Below are positions 24,697 to 34,212 of a stretch of DNA of 64,000 nt, one piece after another. The position numbers and the translations under genes were made by a program. The notes beneath the pieces are model-generated. The model was not told where the DNA came from, did not search any database, and was given only the letters and a program-made list of their open reading frames with translations. Source of the stretch: Hemerocallis citrina (lineage: Eukaryota; Streptophyta; Magnoliopsida; Asparagales; Asphodelaceae); NCBI GenBank assembly GCA_017893485.1, contig CM030363.1, positions 113,207,073 through 113,271,072 of the forward strand, given 5' to 3'. Numbering within the stretch: position 1 is the stretch's first letter; every line of letters begins with the position of its first letter.

Positions 24697-24717
24697 CGAG
24701 AGCACTTAATGCTCTCG
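24697..24717 (+). other. Perfect 8-bp inverted repeat between the tRNA-like modules
   Basis: CGAGAGCA, loop CTTAA, TGCTCTCG. In S1 the same place reads GAGAGTA, loop, TACTCTC (34074-34092, minus), a paired change that keeps the stem. LTR C has an unrelated 8-bp palindrome at 48493-48510. The 3' LTR copy of T is at 36713-36733. Confidence 0.7.
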
Positions 24718-24737
24718 CCCTCTCTTCTAAGCGCAAG

Positions 24738-24810
24738 TAGCCCTCGGCCTAGCGGCTTGTGCCTTCGGCTTGTTTCCCTCTGGTCGTGGGTTCGAAACCC
24801 AGTCTCGGCC
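24738..24810 (+). other. tRNA-like module 2 in T 5' LTR
   Basis: A-box CGGCCTAGCGG at 24745 (one mismatch to TRGCNNAGYGG) and a perfect B-box GGTTCGAAACC at 24789. Start-to-start spacing is 44 nt, exactly that of an intronless tRNA gene. A four-pair T stem (TGGG/CCCA) and a GCC/GGC D stem are possible; the acceptor stem does not pair. Most likely a decayed tRNA or SINE-head sequence kept by the LTR family. Confidence 0.65.
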
Positions 24811-25072
24811 TGGTCTTTAATTTAAGGAAAAAACATTTTTTGGGTGTTTTGTTAGTAAAAAATGATGAAAAAAATATGGTTATTATCTTAAAAATATGTG
24901 GGGTTAATAAAAAATAATTTGAGAATTACTTGCATGAAGTGGAGTATGTTTAGAGAATAAAAGTATAATTTAGAACTATAAGTTCTACACGTGCATTTTT
25001 ATAAAATTGTAAGTTGCAAAAGACTTAATGTGGAATATTAGAAAAGAAATACGAATAAAAAGGAACTATATG

Positions 25073-25226
25073 TAGTGATGTGAATTATTCTCAATGGAGA
25101 ATGGTGTGACAATTCATGATGTATAAATATTCATCTTTGATTAAACAACTAGTGATGTGAATTATTCTCAATGGAGAATGGTGTGACCATTTATGATGCA
25201 TAAATATTCATCTTTGATTAAATAAC
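25073..25226 (+). repeat. 77-bp tandem duplication in T 5' LTR
   Basis: Two copies starting TAGTGATGTGAATTATTCTC at 25073 and 25150, almost identical. The 3' LTR has both copies too (37092 and 37169), so the duplication predates insertion. Confidence 0.9.
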
Positions 25227-25903
25227 TAGTGACATGTTTTTTAATGTGAAAATAATATTTCATGAGTTACATGATGAATAGTTGAATTTAATGTATAATT
25301 ATAGACTATTGAACGATTTAGCAATCATGATTGGAAAAGAAATATTTTTGAGTATGACAACTCAACATGTGAACTTATGAGTTGAAACACTCAACTTTAG
25401 AAATTGTGAATGGGAATTGAAACAAAGGAGTAGCTAAGTCTCCCCCGGCAATTGAAAAGAAATGAAAGACCAAGGTTGATCATGTTTGAATGAATAAATA
25501 AGTCTGGTTTATTGGAGAGGCTAACTCTAGTGCTTTGATTTTATTCATGATTCAATTTTTATTAGAACTAAGGATTAGTTACATAGTGAAGAAGTGATGA
25601 AAGTATGAGAAAAACATTGAGTATGAGGGCCATTGGGTAGCGGCGAGAGCGTATCCCAGGATGTCCCATGATGAGTCAGGGCGAGGATACTGCTCCAGAG
25701 TACCGTCCCGGTGGCGACGCTCGTGGGATGTTTGAAGACTACGGGTGGTGTCATGTTTATGGTAGGAGCTGAATTTCCATAGGATGCCTGCATGATGAGT
25801 CATGTGTCAGTGCGTTGGGATTCCCTCCAGGGCGCCTAGATATGAGTTCGTAGGTCAGAAAACATCTTGGATACTTACCGTAGTTACAGTAGTAGATTAA
25901 GTC

Positions 25904-26010
25904 ATGGCGAGGGATTGAACCCTACGAAGATGAAGAACGATTAAGGGCTTGCCCTCGGACCTATGTAGTATGGGATGCATAGAATCCGAACAAGTGTGCA
26001 TTAGTGTCAT
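25904..26010 (+). other. Conserved block near the LTR intron 3' end
   Basis: Starts ATGGCGAGGGATTGAACC, includes GACCTATGTAGTATGGGATG, and ends CATTAGTGTCAT. Very similar blocks lie at 37940-38045, 32843-32949 (minus), 49803-49914, 39646-39733 plus 57766-57778 (minus, split by L) and, weaker, 62239-62342. These LTRs are otherwise hard to align, so the block looks constrained. Confidence 0.75.
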
Positions 26011-26449
26011 ATAATATAGATAATTGCGTTAAGGATTAAGTGCACAATCACAACACGACATCAATAGGGTAGTCCATTTAGTTTGATATGTGACAAGTTT
26101 GTATTTGTTAAATATGGAAAATAAGTTATACTATTTCCGGCATTGAGATGATGGCCGTGTATAATGTTCGTCGGTTGAATAAACTGACGTACCCACAGTC
26201 TTATATGCAGGTAAATGACATGATAAAGATTAAAGAGGAATAGATGCTTAAAGATTATTCATGTTGTTGTACCTTTATTCAAATGTTGTAATTTTACTTC
26301 CGCTGTGCAATGTAAAGTGTAAAGTTTTATATAAACTCTCATGTAAAGTGAAAAGTTCAAATTTTCTTGTAAAATTGTACTAAATGAAGCGAAAAGATCC
26401 TGTAGAACTCTCGAATTCAGTTGTATTTGGGATTCGGGGCGTTACAGAG

Positions 26450-26463
26450 TGGTATCAGAGCCA
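26450..26463 (+). promoter_or_regulatory. Primer-binding site of T
   Basis: TGGTATCAGAGCCA, three bases after the LTR end, is the standard match to the 3' end of initiator tRNA-Met used by many plant LTR elements. Confidence 0.95.
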
Positions 26464-26605
26464 CGCTTCACACTTGTACAAATTTATAAGGAACGACACC
26501 CTAGAAGTGGGCATTAGAGTGTGTGTTTGAGTCTAGAGATTTAAATGTAAGTGACTTATATTTGTGTTGCTCTATGACTTATGCTTCTTCCTTTTTATTT
26601 CTAAG

Positions 26606-27028
26606 ATGGCTGATCACTTCGACCTTGCTGGAGGCGACGGCTGGCATATCATCGAGGAAGAATACCATCCTGGACAGGCAGATTCCGAGGACGAGTACTA
26701 TCCAGGGCAAGCAGATTCTGACGGAGAAGAATGACCTGAATCTCGAGAGATCACCCCACCTCCGGATTCATCTGATGACTCTTCTGACGAAGAAGAAGAA
26801 CCCGTTTCAAATAGTCTTGTGACTTCTCTTCAGAGGCAGGTAGAGACACTGCGAGAGAGAGTCAGATTATTGGAGGCTCAGCTGGCAAAGCGTAAGGACG
26901 ACTTTTCTGTTCTCATTCAACGTGTATGGGAACTTGAGAAAAGGAAGAATCTGACCGATGTGCTGAAGGAAGAAGTTGATGAACTACGGGGAGAACTTCG
27001 AGAAGCGAAGAGGAACCGTAAGAGTTAG
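26606..27028 (+). pseudogene. Extra ORF upstream of gag: acidic protein with coiled coil
   Basis: One reading frame of 140 codons from ATG (26606) to TAG (27026), broken only by TGA at 26732. Residues 1-42 are acidic and contain an 11-residue duplication (YHPGQADSEDE / YYPGQADSDGE). Residues 48-70 form a Ser/Asp/Glu run. Residues 72-140 have heptad-like Leu/Val spacing (VETLRERVRLLEAQL) and a basic end, predicting a coiled coil. It lies between the PBS and gag, where most Ty3/gypsy elements have only leader. A pyrimidine run ending TTTCTAAG precedes the ATG and may be a splice acceptor, with GTAAGTG at 26547 as donor. I do not recognise the family. Ogre/Tat elements have an unrelated upstream ORF1. 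Confidence 0.65.
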
Positions 27029-27173
27029 ACGGTTGTAGCTTCTACTGTTTTCATTCTGATGTCAAGAAATGTTTTTCAATTCGAATGTATAAAGTTTGGA
27101 ATTCAATGAAATGCAAGTTGATTTAAAATTCATGTCTTATACTTCGAAATTAATGGATCTTTTGCATCAGAAT

Positions 27174-28177
27174 ATGTCTAGAAGAGGAGCTAGAAATGGT
27201 GAAGGTCTGGATCTGGAAATGGAACTTGCGAGGATCTGTCAGATGCTCAATACTGTGGCCATGAATCAGAACCAAGGAAGGGTACCTGCGAATCCGGTGC
27301 CCGAAGCGATTAAACTAGTGGAATCGTTCAAACGAATGAAACCACCTGTATTCGAAGGGAAGTCAGACCCTGATGCGGCTGACAACTGGATTCATCAAGT
27401 GGAGATAATCTTTGAAGTGCTGGAGACCCCTGAAGGCAGTAAGGTCAAGTTGGCAACTCTGCAACTGGAGTAGGATGCGGCTGTGTGGTGGCAGTCGATG
27501 AAGAGGACAATGGGAGGCATAGTTCTCGGCTGGGAGGAATTTCTGGAAGAATTCCGCAGTCACTATTTCCCCTCCGACATCCAAGAGAAGAAGGCTATGG
27601 AGTTTCTATCACTACAGCAAGGTAGCATGTCAGTAACGAGACCAAGTTTACTCAGCTCTCTAGGTATGCTCCGGAACTAGTGATGGATGAGGCTAAGAAG
27701 GCTCGTAAGTTCGAGCATGGATTGAGGCCGAGCTTGAGGTCCCGGATGATACCTCTTGGTATCATAAGATTTGACAAGTTGGTCAAGAGAGCAGCAGCGA
27801 CGGAAGCCGACATGGAGCATTTTCATATTGTTCAGAACCGGAGGAACAACTGGCAGTCTGGGAAGAGGCCTGCATATTCTGGAAATTTCAAGGGACAACC
27901 ATCTGCACAAAGGTTCAAACCGACAGGGGCAAACTCTATTAGTGTGTCTGGAGGACCTGGGAACAATGTGGTAAGACCTCCTGCGGTAACTTGCTACAAC
28001 TGTGGTGAAATGGGGCATTACAAATCTCAGTGTCTCAAACCACGGAATGGTAATAGCAATGCACCAACGCAGCTGACTGGAAAGAGACCGTACCAATCAG
28101 GGCGAGTATTTGCCTTGACGGAAGCTGATGCCGATGAGGTTGATCATGTCATCACTGGTACGAGGACAGATGTTTAG
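27174..28177 (+). pseudogene. Gag of T
   Basis: Particle-forming and RNA-binding protein. I chose ATG 27174 (MSRRGARNGEG), because the 26 codons before it look non-coding. Visible: the capsid helices of the retrotransposon gag family (FKRMKPPVFEGKSDPDAADN near 27330-27390, AVWWQSMKR, WEEFLEEFRSHYFP) and a zinc knuckle CYNCGEMGHYKSQC (27992-28033, CX2CX4HX4C). Faults: in-frame TAG at 27471 and a small deletion near 27625 that shifts the frame. The frame then runs to TAG at 28175. That stop falls inside the predicted intron 28158-28247, so unspliced RNA would give Gag alone. Confidence 0.9.
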
Positions 28178-28247
28178 AGGTTTTTGTCATTTCTTTTTCC
28201 CGTTTATTAAGTGAACTGTTACGTAATGAGTGTGTATTATGTAACAG
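28158..28247 (+). other. Predicted gag/protease intron of T (90 nt)
   Basis: Donor ACTG|GTACGAGG at 28158 and acceptor TTATGTAACAG at 28247, with a T-rich middle (TTTTTGTCATTTCTTTTTCC). The split codon G|GT becomes GGA after removal, and the frame continues into protease. The interval contains the Gag stop TAG (28175) and a second in-frame TAA (28208). Element O has the same arrangement (6809-6916), and N1 has an intron-like T-rich insert at the same joint (15771-15922, minus). Alternatives are two accidental stops or stop readthrough. Confidence 0.55.
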
Positions 28248-31200
28248 GAGAACTTTATCTTAATGGAATGAAAGCTATTGTGTTGTTCGATACTGGATCC
28301 TCTCATACTTTTGTGTCTCCTAAATTTGCTAAAGTGTTGGGAGTTGAACCGAAGATTTTTCAAGGCAAGATCTTAGCAGTAGCTACTCCATCAGGAAAAA
28401 CTTTAACCACTGATCGGTATTATGATGATTACGAGATTGTGATTGGAGATTGAATCTTTGGGATTGATCTAATCGAGTTGACTATCTTGGGAGTCGATGT
28501 TATCATTGGCATTGATTAGATGTCGGTTTATAGTGCAAGCATCGAGTGTAAAACCAAGACGGTAACAGTGAACGCTCCAGGTAGACCTGAAGTCACTTTC
28601 CAAGGGAAGAAGAAGTGTTCTAGGCTGGTGGCAGCTATCCGCAAGGAAGAGATGCCTGTAGAAGTGCAAGGGATTCCTGTGGTTCAGGACTATTCGACTG
28701 TGTTCTTGGATGATTTTCCTGGGTTACCCCCACATCGTGGTGTAGAGTTCAGCATCACTGTTCAACCGGGAAGTGCACCCATTTCTAAGGCACCGTATAG
28801 GATGGCTCCAGTGGAACAGGATGAGGTGAAATGGCAGATTGAGGAACTGTTGGAGAAAGGCTTTATTCAACCTAGTGCGTCACCTTGGGGAGCACCAGTG
28901 CTTTTGGTAAAGAAGAAGGATGGATCGATGAGAATGTGTATCGATTACCGGAAGCTGAATAAGGTCACTGTTCAGAATAAGTATCCTATTCCCCAAATTG
29001 ATGAATTATTCGATCGTCTACAAGGAGCAGCTGTTTTCTACAAAATAGATCTTCGATCAGGATATCACCAAGTTCGAGTGAAAGCTGAAGATGTGCACAA
29101 AACTGCATTTAGAACTCGACATGGGCATTACGAATTCTTAGTTATGCCACTTGGAGTGACGAATGCACCTGCAATCTTTATGGATTTGATGAACATAGTT
29201 CTGAGGCCGTTCATTGATTCTTTCATCGTGGTGTTCATCGACGATATTCTCGTATACTCCAAGTCAGAGGAGGAGCACACCGAGCATCTGGCTGCAGTTT
29301 TGAAGAAGCTGGAAGAGCAGAAGTTGTATGCTAAGTTATCCAAGTGTGATTTCTGGAAATCTAAAGTGGCATTCCTAGGTCACATCCTTTCTAAGGAGGG
29401 AGTGGCAACTGACCCTCAGAAGATAGAGGCAGTGAGAGATTGGGCTAGGCCTACTATAGTAAAGGAAGTCAGAAGTTTTCTTGGAATGACTGGATACTAC
29501 CTGAGGTTCATTCGGGGTTATGATCAGATAGCCGTGCCGCTTACTGGACTGACCAAGTAGAATGTGAACTTCAAGTGGACTGAGCAATGTGAGGCAAGCT
29601 TTTAGGAGTGGAAAAAGAAACTGACTACTGCACCTATTTTGGCCTTGCCTAGAGAAGGTGTTGAGTATGATGTTTATAGCGATGCTTCACATCGTGGGCT
29701 TGGTTGTGTCTTAATGCAAGAGGGAAGAGTAATCGCTTATGGGTCTAGGCAACTACGATCGCATGAGAAGAATTACCCGACTCATGATTTGGAGTTGGCT
29801 GCGATTATCTTTGTTCTGAAGCAATGGAGGCACTACGTGTACGGTGAGAAATTGAACATGTACACGGATCACAAGAGTTTGAAGTACATATATCAGCAGA
29901 AGGATCTGAATCTGAGGCAGCAAAGATAGTTGGAAGTGCTCGAGGACATGCGACCTGAGATCAAGTATCATCCTGGGAAAGCTAATGTTGTTGCCGATGC
30001 ACTTAGTCGTAAGAGCAGTTTAGCCAGTTTGATTACAACTCAGAAGCATCTGATTGAGGAATTGGATCGAGCAGGTATTGTAGTTGTCTTGCAAGGATTG
30101 GGAGCATCTTTAGCTCAGTTGAGGCTTCAGCCTACTTTAAATGGAAGGATCATTGCAAGTCAGGAGGTTGATGCTGATATCTTGGAGATGAAGGAGCAGG
30201 TTGGTGCTGGCAGGTTGCCCGGATTTCAAATCAAGGATGGAGTGCTGTGGTTTGAAGAGAGGCTATGTGTTCCGAATCAGGCGGACCTGAAAGAGAGTAT
30301 TCTTCAGGAGGAGCATGCTACTATTTTGTCGGTACATCCTGGAAGTACTAAGATGTACAAAGACATCAAACAGCATTTCTGGTGGTCAGGTTTGAAGCGG
30401 GATGTGGCTGAATTTGTGGCAAAGTGTGAGGTTTGTCAGCAAGTCAAAGCTGAAAATCAGAGACCCGGAGGTCTATTACAGTCGTTACCTATTTCGGAAT
30501 GGAAGTGGGATAACATCAGTATGGATTTCATTACGGGATTGCCTAAGAGTTCTAAAGGCAATGATGCGATTTGGGTTATAGTCGATCGACTAACCAAGTC
30601 CGCTCACTTTTTGGCGATGAAACTCACTGCTTCGATGGACAAGTTAGCTGAGTTATGTGTTGGCGAGATTGTCCGGCTTCATGGTGTTTCGTCAACTATT
30701 GTGTCTGATCGAGATGCGCGGTTTACTTCGCATTTCTGGAGGAGTCTTCAGATAGCTTTGGGTACCAAGACAGATTTCAGCACTGCTTTTCATCCGCAAA
30801 CCGATGGGCAGACCGAGAGAGTCAACCGTATTCTTGAGGATATGCTTCGGTGTTGTATACTAGACTTTGGAGGCAGATGGGAAAGGCATTTACCTTTGGT
30901 AGAGTTTGCCTATAACAATAGTTTTCAGGCTAGCATTGGGATGGCGCCATACGAAGATTTGTGTGGCAGGAAGTGCAGAACACCTGTTTTTTGGTTTGAA
31001 GTTGGGGAGCGTCAATTGTTTGGTCCTGAGCTTGTGCAGCAAACCTCTGAGAAGATTGATCTGATCAGGAAAAGGTTGGTAGAAGCTCAGAGCAGGCAGA
31101 AACGCTATGCAGACAACCGGAGAAGGGACCTTGAATTTGAGGTCGGTGACTTCGTCTTTCTGAAAGTATCGCCCAGTAAAGGTGTGGTTCGATTTGGCAA

Positions 31201-31561
31201 AGGCGGGAAATTAGCCCCGAGGTTTATAGGCCCATATAAGATATTGAAGAAGATCGAGAAAACTGCTTACCGGCTTGAGTTACCGGAAGAGTTATCTCAG
31301 GTGCACAATGTCTTTCATGTGTCTATGCTGAGAGGGTATATTCCAGATCCGAGTCGTCATTTTCCTGAAGGGTCGGAAGGTTTGCAGTTGGATCTGAATT
31401 ACATCGAGTCTCCTGTTGAGATCGTTGATCGTCGAGAGAAAGTCTTAAGGAATAAGACGATACCGATGGTCAAGGTAGTCTGGAGGAACCATTTGGTTAA
31501 AGAGGATACTTGGGAGTCTGAGGAGAGGATGTTGAAGGACTATCCTGAGCTTTTTGCTTGA
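28248..31561 (+). pseudogene. Pol of T: protease, RT, RNase H, integrase, chromodomain
   Basis: One frame for the whole 3.3 kb, interrupted by stops at 28451 (TGA), 28517, 29558, 29603 and 29927 (all TAG), with no frameshift seen. Protease: LFDTGSSHTF (Asp codon 28289). [13 protein letters not shown] near 28795, [25 protein letters not shown], and catalytic FIDDILVYS near 29234. RNase [12 protein letters not shown] near 29670, [16 protein letters not shown] ending near 30010. Integrase: zinc-finger HPGSTK ... CEVC (30336-30440), then Asp in MDFITGLP, Asp in VSDRDARF and Glu in QTERVNR. GPY/F-type module: KLAPRFIGPYKIL near 31210. Chromodomain-like end from IVDRREK (31421) to the stop at 31559. 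Recently inactivated by point mutations. Confidence 0.93.
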
Positions 31562-31646
31562 TTTGTATTTTGTATTTTTTCTTGTGCTTGTTGTTAGTGT
31601 TTGTTTTTCTCGCTCTTGACTGTAGTTCTGGGGACGGAACTATTCT

Positions 31647-31658
31647 AAGAAGGGAGTG
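31647..31658 (+). promoter_or_regulatory. Polypurine tract of T
   Basis: AAGAAGGGAGTG just before the 3' LTR start TGTAATGCCCC at 31660. It would prime plus-strand DNA. Confidence 0.8.
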
Positions 31659-31659
31659 T

Positions 31660-32413
31660 TGTAATGCCCCGATTTTTCATTTAATGAAAAATTATTTATT
31701 TGCACGTAGTGTGCATGTGCAATATTTTTGGTAAATATTTTCATCATGATGAGTATAGATATTTAAATATGTGCTTTTAATTATTTCTATATAAAAGCCT
31801 TCTTTCAATTAGACAAAAAGCCTTTTCTTCTTAAAGCCCAAAATTTAATTCATTTATTTTATTTTCAAATTATTATTTTGGCCCACAAACTAAAGCCCAT
31901 GAGTTAATTTATTTTTAAATACAACTTGTAATGTAGAATACAATTTAAAGATTATTTTTGCACAAAATTTAATGTACAAATTTTATGGAGACCAAGTTGC
32001 ATACACGTGTATTGCACGTACACGTGCACATGCACACTTGCATGGCTGGATTGCATCTTTTGGAGGGAATGGAAATTTTTGAGTGGAGTCATGGGGTGAT
32101 GGTTATTTGATCATGGGTAGTTAGTATAACTCCTCCTTAAATCATAGCCATTTGTTCCTAACGCTACTTCAATCTTAGCCATCCATTCTCCTTGATTTTT
32201 AGTATAAATACCCCCCATGGCTAGTTATTCTTGTGCAAATTATTTTCTCCAAGCCTGTAGTTCAAAATACAATTATCTAGTAGTTTATTTAGTGAGTAAA
32301 AGATTGAGTTTGTGTGTGGGAAAAGTTGTGTTTGCATCAAGAAGAAGGAAGGCCGGCTATCATCAAGGAGAGCTCTCGGTTTGTCTTGGTGGAAGGCTCG
32401 TGTGCGCGTCGAC
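31660..32413 (+). repeat. 3' LTR of T, part 1
   Basis: Matches 23098-23851 closely, including TATA (32203-32210). It is cut in the leader by solo LTR S1; TCGAC at 32409-32413 is the left target copy. Confidence 0.95.
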
Positions 32414-32842
32414 TGTAACGCCCCGAATCCCAAACACACTAAATTCGAGATGTTCTACAGGATCTTTTCACCTTCTTTAGTACAATTTTACAGGGAAATT
32501 AAAACTTTTCATCATACATCAGAGTTTACATCATAATTACATCTTTCTTTTGCACAGCGGAAGTAAAATACAACAATTTGATACAACAGCATAATGTAAT
32601 CTTTAAGCATCCATCCTCTTTACTCTTTAACATGATATTTACCTGCATATAAGACTGTGGGTACGTCAGTTTATTCAACCGACGAACATTATACACGGCC
32701 ATCCTCTCTATGCCGGAAATAGTATAACTTAACTTTTCATATTTAGCAAACACAAACTTGTCACATTCAAACTAAAGGGACTACCCTATTGATGTCGTGT
32801 TGTGATTGTGCACTTAGTCCTTAATGCAGTTTATTATGTTAC

Positions 32843-32949
32843 ATGACACTAATGCGCACTTGTTCGGATTCTATGCATCCCATACTACATAGGTCCGAGG
32901 GCAAGCCCTTATTCGTTCTTCATCTTGATAGGGTTCAATCCCCCGTTAT
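32843..32949 (-). other. Conserved LTR block in S1
   Basis: Minus-strand copy of the block described at 25904-26010, nearly identical over GACCTATGTAGTATGGGATG and its flanks. Confidence 0.75.
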
Positions 32950-33983
32950 GTCTTAGTCTACTACTGTAACTACGGTAGTGTCTTAGATGTCCTATGATCT
33001 ATGAGCCCATGTCCAGGCAGCCTGGAGGGGAATCCCACGCACTGACACGACGCATCGAGCAGGCAACCTATGGACAATTCAGCCTCCGCCATGGAACAAT
33101 GGCACCACCCATAGCCACTCGAACATCCCACGAGCGTCGCCACCGGGACGGTACTCGGGAGCCGTATCCACGCCTTGTCACGACGCATCGTGAAGGACCT
33201 GTGAATACCCTCTCGCCGCAAATCCGTTGGCCCCCATACCCGTGTTTTTCTTCTACTTTCATCACCTCTTCACTATGTACTAGTCCTTAGTTTTATTTAA
33301 AAATCATGAACAAAATAATCTCTAGAGTTAGCCTCTCCATCAACCGGACTTATTCATTTGTTCATCATGACCAACCTTGGTCTAATTTTATCTCAATTCA
33401 TTTTTCTCAATGCCGGGGAGACTTAGCTACTCTATTTCAAATTTCATTTCACAATCTTCAACTCATAACAATTTCCATGTCGAGTTCTCAAACTCACATG
33501 TATGTTCTCTTTCAATTCATGATTACACTTTGTTCACAAGTCCATAATGAATACTTCTAACTCATAAAGTTCATATGTATAGCCAACAATTTCTTTTTCC
33601 CTTTCATAAATCATGATTTTAATTTCATAATCATACATGAATTCATGCAACTTCATAATATCACTAGTAACATTCATACTTCACATTTTGCACAATATTC
33701 ATAAGTGAGAATAAATAATATCATGTTACATAACAAAGTACTTTTTCCAATTACTTTATAATAGCCTATTTCACTTAATCTTTATAAGTTATAAATTCCA
33801 TAAGTATGTATCTTATAACCAAAGCTCTAATTATGCCTTTTGTTCACAAACCATATTGTATTTCATTCAAATAATACCCAAATCACTCTTATAAAATTCC
33901 TTGTATTTTTATGAGAATTACCATATTTATTTCATAATTTTTTGGACTTCAAAAACTCCTAAAAAAATATTTTTTTATATATG

Positions 33984-34054
33984 CCGAACCTAAGAATCGA
34001 ACCAGGCACAGCACCGAGACAGCACAGAGCTCAGACCGCTAGGCCGGTCGCCGA
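33984..34054 (-). other. tRNA-like module 2 in S1
   Basis: Minus strand: A-box CGGCCTAGCGG (34036-34046), identical to that of T, and B-box GGTTCGATTCT (33993-34003). Spacing 43 nt. The sequence between the boxes has little similarity to T. Confidence 0.65.
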
Positions 34055-34073
34055 ACACGATATAAGAGCGACT

Positions 34074-34092
34074 GAGAGTAATAAATACTCTC
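34074..34092 (-). other. Palindrome between the S1 tRNA-like modules
   Basis: GAGAGTA, 5-nt loop, TACTCTC. The counterpart in T is GAGAGCA/TGCTCTC, so both arms changed together. Confidence 0.7.
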
Positions 34093-34139
34093 GGTTCGCT
34101 GTTAACCAATTTTTAGAGAATTTTTAAAAAAAGAAGTGT

Positions 34140-34212
34140 TGATCCTGGGATTCGAACTGTGCAAACCAGAGAAGCAAACCGCAGTCCAAGACCACCTGAG
34201 CCACTGGCTCGG
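34140..34212 (-). other. tRNA-like module 1 in S1
   Basis: Minus strand: A-box-like TGGCTCAGGTGG (34192-34203) and B-box AGTTCGAATCC (34148-34158). Spacing about 45 nt. Same order relative to the palindrome and module 2 as in T. Confidence 0.6.

Larger units (their letters stand above)
23925..26210 (+). other. Predicted intron inside T 5' LTR
   Basis: Donor TTAAG|GTGGGTAA at 23925; acceptor CCACAGTCTTATATGCAG at 26210; 2286 nt. The 3' LTR repeats it at 35942-38245. S1 has ATTTAAG|GTGGGTAA and TATATGCAG (32643-35042, minus). LTR C has TATAAG|GTGGGTGG and ACATGCAG (47568-50116). Conservation of both ends across diverged LTRs is the main evidence. Confidence 0.5.
23098..26446 (+). repeat. 5' LTR of T
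   Basis: 3349 bp, TGTAATGCCCC to CGGGGCGTTACA. In order: U3 with repeated ACGTG-type words (23139-23170 and 23440-23470), TATA at 23642, a leader exon to 23924, a predicted intron to 26210 containing two tRNA-like modules, a palindrome, a 77-bp tandem pair, a GC-rich part (25620-25900) and a conserved block, then a last exon to the PBS. Confidence 0.95.

Noticed and set aside
25575..25803. Minus-strand ORFs in the GC-rich part of the T LTR (also 37612-37830)
   Set aside because: Antisense to the element, low information, and equal to LTR duplication; they overlap each other in other frames.
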